DNA of 35,679 nucleotides, taken from Sphingobium lactosutens DS20 (GTDB lineage: Bacteria; Pseudomonadota; Alphaproteobacteria; Sphingomonadales; Sphingomonadaceae). The stretch lies in assembly GCF_000445105.1 (NCBI RefSeq), contig NZ_ATDP01000046.1:1-35679 (forward strand), in the 5' to 3' direction. The notes beneath the pieces are model-generated. The model did no database searches and was not told the DNA's origin. It was given only the letters and a program-made list of their open reading frames with translations. Of the stretch, positions 1 through 8,154 are shown piece after piece (positions within the stretch are counted from its first letter, which is position 1; each line of letters opens with the position of its first letter). The translations under genes and the position numbers were made by a program.

Positions 1-123
1 GGCCCAGTCGGCCCCAAGCTGCGATTTTGGCCAAGTCGGAGAACGTTTTGGGAACGTGGCATTCGGTATTGACGATGGAAATCATAGAAGAGGACAGTTC
101 GCTCCATCATAGGGAGTGGGTTG

Positions 124-1467
124 ATGGATCGGAGTATTCCGGGCGGGGATTTGATCGGACGATGGAGCCTGAGCTTTGCCGATATTGATTTTGTAAATTC
201 GAAGCCGGCCCTGACGCGCCTTGGCCTCGCCGCACAGCTGAAATTCTTCGCTTCCCTGGGGTTTTTCGCGATCGATCCCGGCTCAATCCCTACCGATGGC
301 CTCTCGTATCTGGCCGAGCAACTCGGTGTCGAGGCTGGCGAGATAGCCGGTTATGACTTTTCCAGTCGGACAGCACGACGGCATTGTGCGGAGATCCTGA
401 TCCATCTTGGATATCACCGCATGAAGCGGGTGGATCGCGCGCAATTGACGGAATGGATTGCTGGCGAGCTGTGCCCGGGCGGCCAGTCGATCAATGCCAT
501 GCTTGAGCATGTTTTCCTGTGGTGCCGGGACCGGCGTATTTATGGGCCGTCGCGCAAGGAGCTTGAACGTGTCGTTCGCTCACAACGGCAAGATTATCTG
601 GACACCTGGCTGATCGGAGCCAGTGATCGGCTTTCGTCAGATGCGGTGGCGTTATTGGAAGCCTCGCTTGCCGATCCGGACAGCTCGACCGGATTCAACA
701 GGATGAAGGGTGACGCCGGACAGGCAACGCTCGACAACATTCTCGACGTGACCGAGAAACTCGCCTTTATCCAGAGACTTGATCTTCCCCATGATCTCCT
801 GACGGCTACGGGCAAGCCATGGGTCGATCAGATTGTTCGCCGCGTTGCCGGTGAAAAGGCCTCGGAGATGCGCCGGCATGCGCCGGCGCGACAGCTCGGC
901 CTTTATGCGATTTATCTAATGTCGCGGGAGGCGCAACTCACTGACGCGATGATCGACCTGCTGATCGAAACCGTTCACAAGATCGGAACGCGCTCGAAAC
1001 GCAAGGTGGTGGGCGATATCGCGAAAGACATCGAGCGGGTCTATGGAAAGGAGCGCCTGCTGGTCGAGATCGCCAGCGCCTCGATCAATGAACCATCGGG
1101 GCGCATCTGCGATGTCATTTTCCCGATCGCCGGTAAGGCCAAGCTGGCGGCGATCGTCAAGGAGAGCCATGCGAAGGGCGCTCTGGACCGGCGCATCTAC
1201 AAGGTGATGCGTGGTTCCTGGGCCAATCATTACCGGCGCATGCTGCCAAGCCTGCTTTCCGTACTTGAGTTCCGGTCGAACAACGCGGTGTGGCGGCCGG
1301 TCCTGGCGGCCCTCGACTGGATCAGGAGCAAGGTGGATGGCGGATGCCGCTTCGTGCCATTGCAGGATGTTCCGATCGATGAGGTGATTCCAGCGCGATG
1401 GCGCAGTTCCGTCATTGATGACGATGGGCGGGTAAACCGGATCAGCTATGAGCTTTGCGTCCTGACG
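124..1467 (+). pseudogene. Tn3-family transposase, N-terminal fragment
   Basis: The reading frame resembles the N-terminal part (DUF4158 region) of Tn3-family TnpA proteins, which cut and join the ends of replicative transposons. About 448 codons remain, while family members are usually near 950-1000 residues, so the catalytic DDE half is missing. The frame is interrupted exactly where the left inverted repeat of IS6100 begins; translation would run on into the IS and stop at 1563. A TTG lies one codon before the ATG at 124; I chose the ATG, which follows a GGGAG-like ribosome site. The 123 bases before it hold two imperfect copies of an 11-bp direct repeat (1-11 and 29-39) but no recognised transposon end. 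The 3' half is not found after IS6100, so DNA was lost there. Family call is fairly secure; the exact transposon is not identified. Confidence 0.8.
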
Positions 1468-2347
1468 GGCTCTGTTGCAAAAATCGTGAAGCTTGAGCAT
1501 GCTTGGCGGAGATTGGACGGACGGAACGATGACGGATTTCAAGTGGCGCCATTTCCAGGGTGATGTGATCCTGTGGGCGGTGCGCTGGTATTGTCGCTAT
1601 CCGATCAGCTATCGCGACCTTGAGGAAATGCTGGCGGAACGCGGCATTTCGGTCGACCATACGACGATCTATCGCTGGGTCCAGTGCTACGCCCCGGAGA
1701 TGGAGAAGCGGCTGCGCTGGTTCTGGCGGCGTGGCTTTGATCCGAGCTGGCGCCTGGATGAAACCTACGTCAAGGTGCGGGGCAAGTGGACCTACCTGTA
1801 CCGGGCAGTCGACAAGCGGGGCGACACGATCGATTTCTACCTGTCGCCGACCCGCAGCGCCAAGGCAGCGAAGCGGTTCCTGGGCAAGGCCCTGCGAGGC
1901 CTGAAGCACTGGGAAAAGCCTGCCACGCTCAATACCGACAAAGCGCCGAGCTATGGTGCAGCGATCACCGAATTGAAGCGCGAAGGAAAGCTGGACCGGG
2001 AGACGGCCCACCGGCAGGTGAAGTATCTCAATAACGTGATCGAGGCCGATCACGGAAAGCTCAAGATACTGATCAAGCCGGTGCGCGGTTTCAAATCGAT
2101 CCCCACGGCCTATGCCACGATCAAGGGATTCGAAGTCATGCGAGCCCTGCGCAAAGGACAGGCTCGCCCCTGGTGCCTGCAGCCCGGCATCAGGGGCGAG
2201 GTGCGCCTTGTGGAGAGAGCTTTTGGCATTGGGCCCTCGGCGCTGACGGAGGCCATGGGCATGCTCAACCACCATTTCGCAGCAGCCGCCTGATCGGCGC
2301 AGAGCGACAGCCTACCTCTGACTGCCGCCAATCTTTGCAACAGAGCC
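1468..2347 (+). mobile_element. IS6100 (IS6 family), complete 880 bp
   Basis: The element is bounded by perfect 14-bp inverted repeats: GGCTCTGTTGCAAA at 1468-1481 and its reverse complement at 2334-2347. The length is exactly 880 bp, as known for IS6100, and the encoded transposase matches my recollection of the IS6100 protein. The 8 bases on either side (TCCTGACG and CACTGCTG) do not match, so no target duplication is visible. This fits an adjacent deletion or recombination between two IS6100 copies after insertion, which also explains why the rest of the Tn3 transposase gene is missing. Confidence 0.96.
1529..2293 (+). CDS. tnpA: IS6100 transposase (IS6 family DDE)
   Basis: This is the replicative (cointegrate-forming) DDE transposase of IS6100. 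From the ATG at 1529 it is 254 residues; upstream in-frame ATGs at 1493 and 1499 would give 266 or 264 residues, and some database entries use the longer form. The catalytic acidic residues lie in the contexts DETYVKV, NTDKAPSY and the later VIEADHGKLK segment, the order expected for the IS6 family. An N-terminal helix-turn-helix segment (YRDLEEMLAERGI) precedes the catalytic core. It fills the whole element and needs no partner. There is no sign of damage, so it is likely functional. Confidence 0.95.
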   Translation: MTDFKWRHFQGDVILWAVRWYCRYPISYRDLEEMLAERGISVDHTTIYRWVQCYAPEMEKRLRWFWRRGFDPSWRLDETYVKVRGKWTYLYRAVDKRGDTIDFYLSPTRSAKAAKRFLGKALRGLKHWEKPATLNTDKAPSYGAAITELKREGKLDRETAHRQVKYLNNVIEADHGKLKILIKPVRGFKSIPTAYATIKGFEVMRALRKGQARPWCLQPGIRGEVRLVERAFGIGPSALTEAMGMLNHHFAAAA

Positions 2348-2418
2348 CACTGCTGTTCGCAGAAAGCTGACCGTCAGCCAATTCCGGCCGTCGCTCGTCA
2401 TTGGCACGCTCGAGGAAA

Positions 2419-2449
2419 GCGGCTGCGATGCCACTTGCACCGCAGCCGC
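2419..2449 (-). terminator. Stem-loop terminator after the GFA gene
   Basis: Perfect 9-bp arms (GCGGCTGCG at 2419-2427 and its complement at 2441-2449) enclose a 13-base loop. Read on the minus strand the stem follows the GFA stop codon by 13 bases and is followed by TTTCC, a short U-tract. It is a plausible factor-independent terminator. Confidence 0.5.
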
Positions 2450-2462
2450 CGAAATAGTCCGA

Positions 2463-2900
2463 TTACTCGGGGAGAACCTCGCCGGAGCCGCCCATTTCCT
2501 TGGGGTAATCCCTCAGCTTTGGCAGGCCGTCATGCATGCGCAGGACGGTTTCCTGATAGTTCACATGCACGCCGGGCTGGAACGGGAAGCCGGGGATGAT
2601 CGCCGCATAGACGTCGGTAACGCCCATGGTAGGATGCTCGGTGAACAAGTGCCCGCCGCACTTGGTGCACCATTTGCGCGTGCTGTTCGGCGTCTTGTTG
2701 AAGCCATCGATGTGCTCAGCACCGCTCGTGACCTTCACCGCCTGGGGAGGCCAAAGGGTAAAGGCGTTTACCGGTCCCGCCGACCACTGCCGGCAGGATT
2801 CACAGTGGCAATAACCGGCAGCCACAGGATCGCCAGCAACTTCAAGCTCAACCGAACCGCAGAAGCAGCTCCCCTTATGGGTGTTTCCTTCACTCACCAT
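2463..2900 (-). CDS. GFA-family (MSS4-like fold) zinc-binding protein
   Basis: The 145-residue product belongs to the GFA family, named after the glutathione-dependent formaldehyde-activating enzyme, though most members have no proven reaction. The zinc ligands are visible as CFCGSVELE near the N-terminus, YCHCESCRQW about 20 residues later and WCTKCGGHLF near residue 80. I chose the ATG at 2900 because a clear AAGGAGA ribosome site lies just upstream; a start at 2960 would add 20 residues with no such site. It lies 75 bp downstream of the cysteine hydrolase gene on the same strand, so the two may be co-transcribed. With the neighbouring GST, MAPEG and glyoxalase II genes it adds to a glutathione theme. 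The family call is firm; the substrate is unknown. Confidence 0.85.
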   Translation of the reverse strand: MVSEGNTHKGSCFCGSVELEVAGDPVAAGYCHCESCRQWSAGPVNAFTLWPPQAVKVTSGAEHIDGFNKTPNSTRKWCTKCGGHLFTEHPTMGVTDVYAAIIPGFPFQPGVHVNYQETVLRMHDGLPKLRDYPKEMGGSGEVLPE

Positions 2901-2975
2901 CCATTCTCCTTCTTTGAAATTTGCGGGCATCAAAGGGGACGGCCCGCAGCCGTGTGACATGTTGGCAAACCCGCA

Positions 2976-3689
2976 TCAGCCACTGTGCCAGAAGTCGCGG
3001 GATGGCTCGGGCGCAGTCCGTTCAATCCGCGCAACCGCTTCCGCGGTCGTCCAGAGCGCATGAGCGAGAAAGCGCCAGTTGATCATGGCCGCTTCGTAGC
3101 CGTCGCCCTCCGCGTTGCGCGCGCCCGCCGTCGCATCGCGGACCATGGCCACTTCAAAGCCGTGCTCGATGAAGTCGCGCATATGCGCCTCGACACAGAG
3201 ATTGCCGACTGGCCCTGCAAGAATGATCTGCTCGATCCGATAGCGCCGCAGCTGCAGGATCATGTCGTTGGTCGACGCGCCATAAGCCTTGTGAGGGCTG
3301 GTCACGATCGTGTTCTCATCCTGGAGATAGGGTTTGTAGCGCTCCGGGAAATCAGCGCCGGAACCCTCAAAGCCCTCGAGCGTGAACATTCCGCTCCGGC
3401 CCAACAGACCGATCCTGTGCGCCAGGTCTTCGATCGGCGTCGTCGGGGCGACCCACCTGTGATCATGGGCATAATAATAATGGGGCGAGACGAAGACCTT
3501 CATGCCGACTTTCTTGGCGGCACGAAGCAGGCTTTCGATATTCTCAGCCGTGTTGTTGCGTTCCAGGCTCTCCTGGATCAGTCCATAGGCTTTGCCGTCG
3601 GGCGACAGGAAATCATTGTGAAGGTCGGTGAAGACCAGCGCTGTCGACTGACGCCGCAGCTCCATCTCCTGGGAACTATGATCGAACAT
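2976..3689 (-). CDS. Cysteine hydrolase, isochorismatase-like family
   Basis: The 237-residue protein has the isochorismatase-like hydrolase fold, whose members hydrolyse isochorismate, nicotinamide, carbamoyl-sarcosine or similar amides and vinyl ethers. The expected catalytic triad is visible: Asp in VFTDLHNDF near residue 21, Lys in SPHKAYGAS in the middle, and the nucleophilic Cys in GNLCVEAHMRD. The second half of the Rossmann-like sheet (IEQIILAG) precedes the Cys as usual. The ATG at 3689 follows GAGGAAA at a good distance. A 12-bp palindrome at 3741-3752, shared with the MarR gene promoter, lies 51 bp upstream, so MarR control is likely. The actual substrate cannot be told from sequence. 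Confidence 0.85.
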   Translation of the reverse strand: MFDHSSQEMELRRQSTALVFTDLHNDFLSPDGKAYGLIQESLERNNTAENIESLLRAAKKVGMKVFVSPHYYYAHDHRWVAPTTPIEDLAHRIGLLGRSGMFTLEGFEGSGADFPERYKPYLQDENTIVTSPHKAYGASTNDMILQLRRYRIEQIILAGPVGNLCVEAHMRDFIEHGFEVAMVRDATAGARNAEGDGYEAAMINWRFLAHALWTTAEAVARIERTAPEPSRDFWHSG

Positions 3690-3740
3690 TTTTTCGTTTC
3701 CTCATCATGGAGCGGCGACAATCCTGACACCGAATATGAC

Positions 3741-3752
3741 GTGTATATACAC
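3741..3752. promoter_or_regulatory. Palindromic operator, candidate MarR site 1
   Basis: GTGTATATACAC is a perfect 12-bp palindrome between the MarR gene and the cysteine hydrolase gene, 51 bp before the hydrolase start. Closely related palindromes occur at 4229-4242 and 6741-6758, each in front of another gene of this block. Confidence 0.55.
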
Positions 3753-3785
3753 TATATAAATTACAATGCTTTTGAAGCTCGGCTT

Positions 3786-4214
3786 TCAGTAAAGCTCTGC
3801 AATTCTCTTGAGTCCCCGCTCGATACCCTGCCATTCGGCCGCACCGACGCGATCGAGAAAGTCCGCTTGCGCAGCGCTCCAAAGGATCTTCGCTTCCGTC
3901 AAAACCCGCTGTCCCTCGGCCGTCATGTGCACGGTTTTGCTACGCTTCCAACCTTCATCGCCCAAGCGGACATATCCCGCGCTTTCCAGAGGCTTCAAAT
4001 TGCGACTGAGCGTGGTCCGATCCACGGCCAGCCGATTGGACAGCTCGGAAATCGAGCCGGCCTCACTGACATCGATCGCCGCCATGATGGCAAGCTGCGA
4101 AGCATTGATGCCAGATGGTCGCAACGCGTCATCATAGGCTCGCGTGACAAGGCGGGCTGCGGTGCGCAATCTAGTGCAGGCGCAGGTATTGATGAGTTGA
4201 AGTGAACTGATCAT
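3786..4214 (-). CDS. MarR-family transcriptional regulator
   Basis: The 142-residue protein is a winged helix-turn-helix regulator of the MarR type. These are dimers that usually repress their own and nearby genes and let go when a phenolic ligand or oxidant binds. The DNA-binding part is visible as SISELSNRLAVDRTTLSRNLKPLESAGYV followed by a wing with GDEGWKRSKTVHMT. I chose the ATG at 4214, which has GGAG about 7 bases upstream; the alternative start at 4241 would place the 14-bp palindromic operator inside the coding region. The N-terminus has two nearby cysteines (NTCACTR), which could sense oxidants, though this is inference. The gene lies between the hydrolase and the GST operon on the same strand. 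Confidence 0.88.
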   Translation of the reverse strand: MISSLQLINTCACTRLRTAARLVTRAYDDALRPSGINASQLAIMAAIDVSEAGSISELSNRLAVDRTTLSRNLKPLESAGYVRLGDEGWKRSKTVHMTAEGQRVLTEAKILWSAAQADFLDRVGAAEWQGIERGLKRIAELY

Positions 4215-4228
4215 GGCTGCTCCAAGCA

Positions 4229-4242
4229 AGTGCATATGCACT
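4229..4242. promoter_or_regulatory. Palindromic operator, candidate MarR site 2 (autoregulation)
   Basis: AGTGCATATGCACT is a perfect 14-bp palindrome 15 bp upstream of the MarR start codon, next to its ribosome site. A repressor bound here would block its own gene. It matches sites 3741-3752 and 6741-6758. Confidence 0.6.
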
Positions 4243-4288
4243 ATGCCGGAAGCGGCTCATGTCAAGCACGGGCGTCGCGCCGACCATA

Positions 4289-4579
4289 CTATCGCGCGCT
4301 CCTGAATGCGGCGTAGCTGCCGTAGCTGGCCACGAAAAACGGCACGAGATAGGTGAGCGCCAGCTTCCATATCACGGGCCAGTGGCCGGCCAGCATTTCC
4401 GGCCCCTGGTTGATACCGTTCACGACAGTGCCTACGACCACCGCGACGACAAGCGACCGCGTGACAGAGCGCCAGGAGAAGGTGCGGCTCAAGGCCCCAC
4501 GCAAATCCGGCATCCGGTGAGCAAGATGCACACCGACCTCCCGCCTCAGCGCTTCTTGCAAGTCTGGTGGGACGCTCAC
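4289..4579 (-). CDS. NrtS-like small membrane protein
   Basis: The product is a 96-residue protein with two predicted membrane segments (around SLVVAVVVGTVVNGI and LALTYLVPFFVASYGSYAA). The pattern VVGTxxNxINQGP followed by LTYLVPFxVxSYG resembles the NrtS family, small proteins linked to nitrate/nitrite transport in some bacteria. I set the start at the GTG at 4579, which overlaps the glyoxalase II stop in a GTGA arrangement; a TTG at 4600 is the other option. The tight coupling makes it the last gene of the GST-MAPEG-gloB operon, an unusual setting for a nitrate transporter, so its role here may be different. It ends with TAG at 4289. Confidence 0.6.
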   Translation of the reverse strand: MSVPPDLQEALRREVGVHLAHRMPDLRGALSRTFSWRSVTRSLVVAVVVGTVVNGINQGPEMLAGHWPVIWKLALTYLVPFFVASYGSYAAFRSAR

Positions 4580-5412
4580 GCCTTGAACTCGTTTTTCCAA
4601 GTGCGAAGCGCCTCGAAACTCTCGACACGCGTCGCAGCATATATTCCGCGCTGATCCCTAAGGGACTTCAGCACCTCCTGTGCCGTCACGCGCAGAAAGG
4701 GATTCGTGGCGCGCTCCAATCCTATGGTTGACGGCAGGGTTGGGAGCCCCCGGTCCCGTTTATGCGAGTCAGCTTCAAACCGAGCCGCCAGCTCCTTGTT
4801 CATAGGCTCTACGGCAAGCGCAAAGCGCAGGTTCGAAAGCGTGTACTCATGGGCACAAAAGATCTGCGTTTCCGAGGGCAGGCCCGCCAATCGATCCAAC
4901 GAGTCAATCATGGCCTGCATGGATCCACCGAATACCTTCCCGCAGCCCCCGCCGAACAAAGTGTCGCCGCTGAACAGCCAATGGCGTTTGGGCTGGTGGA
5001 AGACGATATGACCCTTGGTGTGGCCAGGAACCGCAAGAACGTCCATGGTCATCGAGAGCCCATCGAGCATGACAGTATCGCCCTCGCCTACCACATGGGT
5101 GACGCAGTCGAGAGGCACGGTGCCCGGCTTGGGAAACGGCGGATGTGACACACGGTCATGCTCATTGAGGTGCGGACCGATCACCGGCACGGACCACCGC
5201 TCGAGCAACTCGGGAACGCCCAGGTTGTGATCATAGTGCAGGTGCGTCAGCAGGATTGCGGACAGATCGAGCCCCAGTCCGTCGAGCACCTGTATCACCG
5301 GAGCGGCTACACCCGGATCGACGACCACGGCATGGCGTCCATCATGGAACAGCCAGATGTAATTGTCATTCAGCACCGGGATGGGCTGAATCTGGATCGG
5401 ATCGAAGATCAT
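4576..5412 (-). CDS. gloB: Hydroxyacylglutathione hydrolase (glyoxalase II)
   Basis: This metallo-beta-lactamase-fold enzyme hydrolyses S-lactoylglutathione to lactate and glutathione, the last step of methylglyoxal detoxification. The metal-binding motif THLHYDH is at residues 56-62, further ligands lie in VPGHTKGH and FSGDTLF, and the C-terminal substrate-binding helices carry the typical CAHEYTLSNLRFA and NPFLR segments. At 278 residues it is slightly longer than the usual 250-260. The ATG at 5412 overlaps the stop of the MAPEG gene (ATGA), so the two are translationally coupled; a start further up at 5484 would overlap that gene too much. It is cytosolic and fits the glutathione theme of the operon. 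Confidence 0.9.
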   Translation of the reverse strand: MIFDPIQIQPIPVLNDNYIWLFHDGRHAVVVDPGVAAPVIQVLDGLGLDLSAILLTHLHYDHNLGVPELLERWSVPVIGPHLNEHDRVSHPPFPKPGTVPLDCVTHVVGEGDTVMLDGLSMTMDVLAVPGHTKGHIVFHQPKRHWLFSGDTLFGGGCGKVFGGSMQAMIDSLDRLAGLPSETQIFCAHEYTLSNLRFALAVEPMNKELAARFEADSHKRDRGLPTLPSTIGLERATNPFLRVTAQEVLKSLRDQRGIYAATRVESFEALRTWKNEFKA

Positions 5413-5804
5413 GCCGTCACCAATGCCCATGCGACCATCATCTGGGCGACGAAGCCACCCGTGAAAGCGATTGTGCGGAGCCACGGAATGCCCAGCGCAT
5501 AGATCACGGCGTGCAAAATGCGCGACCAGAGATAGAGCCAGCCCGCGGCCACGATTATGGGTGTGCTGATGCTCGAAAGCTCAGCCGCAAGAACGAGGGC
5601 GGCGAACACCACCAGATTTTCAATCGCATTGGCATGCGCAGCGCGGAGGCGGCGCGCCCAAGGCGACAGTGGTGCCGGCGGATCAGACGGATTGCCCACG
5701 GTCGCGCCGATCCCGGCCACGACCATGCGATTTAGGACATAAGGCACCCAAAGCAGGGCCGTGAAAATGCTAACCCAAACCAGCGGCGCGAGTTCGGCTT
5801 TCAT
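5409..5804 (-). CDS. MAPEG-family membrane protein
   Basis: The 131-residue protein has the four-helix layout of the MAPEG family (membrane-associated proteins in eicosanoid and glutathione metabolism), some of which are membrane glutathione transferases or peroxidases. The motif RAxHANAIENLVVFAALVL in the middle is characteristic, with a glutathione-contact Arg and Asn-Glu pair. Membrane segments are visible near residues 8-27, 63-78, 83-100 and 110-130. The start at 5804 has AAGGGAGA upstream. It lies 25 bp after the GST gene and overlaps gloB by 4 nt, so it is in one operon with them. Bacterial members mostly lack a proven substrate. Confidence 0.85.
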   Translation of the reverse strand: MKAELAPLVWVSIFTALLWVPYVLNRMVVAGIGATVGNPSDPPAPLSPWARRLRAAHANAIENLVVFAALVLAAELSSISTPIIVAAGWLYLWSRILHAVIYALGIPWLRTIAFTGGFVAQMMVAWALVTA

Positions 5805-5829
5805 GTCGGTTCTCCCTTTGATGCGGACG

Positions 5830-6468
5830 TCAGGCCGGCAGCTGTGAGCTGGGAACGGTGTCCTTCCAGGCCGGCACCTGGTTGAGGCGCGCCCACCAGG
5901 TCTGAAGGTGCGGATATTCGGCAATCGGAAAGCGGCCGCGCTCCATGTAGGTCGCCGCGCCGCCCACGACAAAATCCGCCAGCGTGACGGCATCGCCCAC
6001 AAGGAACGGCCGCTCGGCGAGATGATCGTCGAGCAGTTGCGCAAGCGGCCGGAACAGTTCCTCACCCTGCCTGACGCGCTCGGGGTCGGGCTCACCGATC
6101 CCCATCATAGGCTTGCGGACGTTTTCGTGAGTCAGGATTCCGACCGGCTGCGACCAGGCTGAGGCTTCCCAGAAGAGCCAGCGCGCAATGTCTGCCCTCG
6201 CCTTGAGATCACGCGGATAGAGGGCGGTGTCGCCATGGCGCTCACAAAGGAACTGACAAATGGCGTTCGATTCCCACAGCAGCAATCCGTTGCCGTCGGC
6301 CAACGCCGGCACTTTTCCCATAGGATTGATGGCAAGAAACGCCGGTTGCTTATGCTCGCCCTTGGCCATGTTGACGAGCTGACGATCGAGGTCGCCGATC
6401 CCAAGATGCGCGATGACCGCATTGACCTTCCGGACGTTGGGTGAGGGCGGAAAAAGATAGAATTTCAT
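5830..6468 (-). CDS. Glutathione S-transferase family protein
   Basis: The 212-residue cytosolic protein has an N-terminal thioredoxin-like domain (MKFYLFPPSPNVRKVNAVIA, then NPMGKVPAL and the conserved LLWESNAI) and an all-alpha C-terminal domain with FLVGDAVTLADF, the usual N-capping box. The active-site serine is probably in PPSPNVRK near residue 9. It should conjugate glutathione to electrophiles or remove halides; the substrate is unknown. The ATG at 6468 fits the domain start; an in-frame start at 6552 adds residues unlike the family. It is the first gene of the operon GST-MAPEG-gloB-NrtS. A candidate HxlR operator lies 115 bp and a candidate MarR operator 270 bp upstream. Confidence 0.88.
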   Translation of the reverse strand: MKFYLFPPSPNVRKVNAVIAHLGIGDLDRQLVNMAKGEHKQPAFLAINPMGKVPALADGNGLLLWESNAICQFLCERHGDTALYPRDLKARADIARWLFWEASAWSQPVGILTHENVRKPMMGIGEPDPERVRQGEELFRPLAQLLDDHLAERPFLVGDAVTLADFVVGGAATYMERGRFPIAEYPHLQTWWARLNQVPAWKDTVPSSQLPA

Positions 6469-6582
6469 GATGCGGGACTCCCAGGTTCGTCCGTCGCCAA
6501 ACGGAAGCGGGCACCGCCCTCGCCTCCCAGTCGGGACTATGTCGTTGGGCAACCGATTAGGCTGTTCATCGCTGCATCTGGG

Positions 6583-6597
6583 GTACGGAATCCGGAC
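6583..6597 (-). promoter_or_regulatory. Candidate HxlR operator, site 1 (before GST operon)
   Basis: GTACGGAATCCGGAC, followed by CT, has one mismatch between its 7-bp arms. The same motif with the same flank lies at 9877-9891 before the EthD gene and at 11041-11055 before the HxlR gene, always in the same direction relative to the gene. This region (6469-6929) is a 461-bp non-coding stretch between divergent genes and holds this site, a MarR-type palindrome and a stem-loop. Confidence 0.5.
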
Positions 6598-6740
6598 CTG
6601 ATTTGAGGTGCTCGTCGCCTACCGACGCTGCATTGGGCGCCGTAACCAGCTCATATCGTGTGAATTTCCTGAGCCGGGTTGAGACTGGCCGTCCTGGCAG
6701 GTGACTGTCAGCTCGGGGATCGATGTTGCCTAATCAGACT

Positions 6741-6758
6741 ATAGTGCATATACACTAT
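6741..6758. promoter_or_regulatory. Candidate MarR operator, site 3 (before TonB receptor)
   Basis: ATAGTGCATATACACTAT is an 18-bp inverted repeat with 16 of 18 positions symmetric, about 170 bp before the TonB receptor start and 270 bp before the GST start. It shares the core GTGYATATRCAC with the perfect palindromes at 3741 and 4229. Confidence 0.55.
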
Positions 6759-6811
6759 ATGGAAAGAGCGCCGGTCAAACAGCCTGCAGTGCATTTTGGA
6801 AACGGACAATT

Positions 6812-6836
6812 TCGAAGATCGCACCCCGATCTTCGA
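6812..6836 (+). promoter_or_regulatory. Stem-loop in the leader of the TonB receptor gene
   Basis: Perfect 10-bp arms (TCGAAGATCG and its complement) enclose a 5-base loop, ending 93 bp before the receptor start codon. There is no U-tract after it, so it looks more like a leader structure or operator than a terminator. Confidence 0.4.
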
Positions 6837-6929
6837 GCTTAGTGTCGGGCACTTATTCCAGGTCACGCCGTTGCAACGAGAGCCAAAAGATATCGCAACG
6901 CGAACAATTTCAGGGAGAGGAGACGAACT

Positions 6930-8080
6930 ATGGTGTGGAATGCATCGCATCGCTTGAAGGCTTGTGGTCTTAGCCTATTCGCATTGAGCGCGGGCCTGGC
7001 CTGGTCCAGCGCCACATACGCCCAGGAAAAGCCGGCGGCGGACAGGGCCGTGACACCTCCTTCTGAGAGAGAGGACGCGGCCGAAGCAATCGTCGTTACG
7101 GGCTCACGCATCGCCCGCTCGGGTTTCGATACGCCAACACCGGTCACGGTGGTTGGCAATGATCAAATGCAGGCGCTCAATGTCACAAACGTGGCAGATG
7201 GGCTCAACCAGCTGCCCAGCTTTCGTGCATCCAGCTCGCCCAGCAATGTGCAGGCGGCGGGCGGCAATGTCGGCTCGCGCCAGCTCGACCTGCGCTCCCT
7301 TGAAGCCAAGCGTACGCTGGTGCTGGTCGATGGCCGCCGCTTCGTGCCGAGCACGGGTGAGGGCACCGTCGACATCAACCTCATCCCTTCCGGACTCATC
7401 CAGCGCACTGAGGTTGTTACGGGCGGCGCCTCGGCGGTCTACGGCTCTGACGCCGTCGCGGGTGTCGTGAACTTCATCCTCGATCGGAAGTTCACCGGCC
7501 TCAAGGCGGACTTCCAGCTCGGGCTTTCCGAACGCGGCGACGATTTCAACCAGTTCGCCAGCCTGACCTACGGCACGGCGCTCGGCGAACGCGGCCAATT
7601 CGTCGTCTCGGCGGAGTATGAAAACAATGACGGCTTGGGCGGTTGCTACCAGGCGCGTGCATGGTGCGCCCAGGAACGCTCGATTGTCGGCAATACGCCG
7701 GCTGGCACGGCGGGCCAGCCTTCCAGCATCATCACATCGGACGTCCACGTCTCGACCATGTCGCCAACCGGTCTCATCAACCGCTCCCTAAACGCAGCGG
7801 GCCAACCGGTTTTTAGCAATGTCGCGCTCGATCCGCTGCGCGGCACGACCTTCACCGCCAGCGGGACGCCGACCAAGTTCAACTATGGCCAGTTCGCCGG
7901 CCCTCTCTTCATGATCGGCGGCGATGGGCACGGCTTCAATCCGTTCCTGTCCAGCCTGCTGCTGAAGGTGCCGGTCGAGCGCTACAGTCTCTATGGCGCT
8001 CTTAAATATGAACTGAGCGATACCATCAACGCCACGCTCGACGTCTCCTACGGTCATGTGAAGGGCACGACGCTCTCGTC
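6930..8080 (+). pseudogene. TonB-dependent receptor, 3'-truncated by IS
   Basis: The first 383 codons of an outer-membrane TonB-dependent receptor remain; full proteins of this class have about 900-1000 residues. A signal peptide is visible (basic start, then LSLFALSAGLAWSSATYAQ with cleavage after the second Ala region). Then comes a TonB-box-like EAIVVTGSRI, followed by the plug domain with VADGLNQLPSF, RTLVLVDGRR, IPSGLIQRTEVVTGGASA and VYGSDAVAGVVNFIL. The barrel begins and is cut at 8081 by the IS3-family element. The missing 3' part is not found elsewhere in the window. The ATG at 6930 follows GGAGAGGAG. A MarR-type operator upstream links it to the detoxification genes; the intact gene probably imported a related compound. 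Confidence 0.88.
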
Positions 8081-8154
8081 TGTCCGTCGTCAGAACATTC
8101 GGCACAACTCGCGGCGTAGATTAGCGGAGTGCGGGCCTCGTCTGGGTGTTGATA

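Noticed and set aside
1..39. Tn3 res-site-like direct repeats (GGCCCAGTCGG and GGCCAAGTCGG)
   Set aside because: Only two short copies at the window edge, with no resolvase gene visible.
2985..4205. 406-codon plus-strand open frame
   Set aside because: It lies antisense to the cysteine hydrolase and MarR genes, which have clear motifs and ribosome sites; the frame looks like no protein family.
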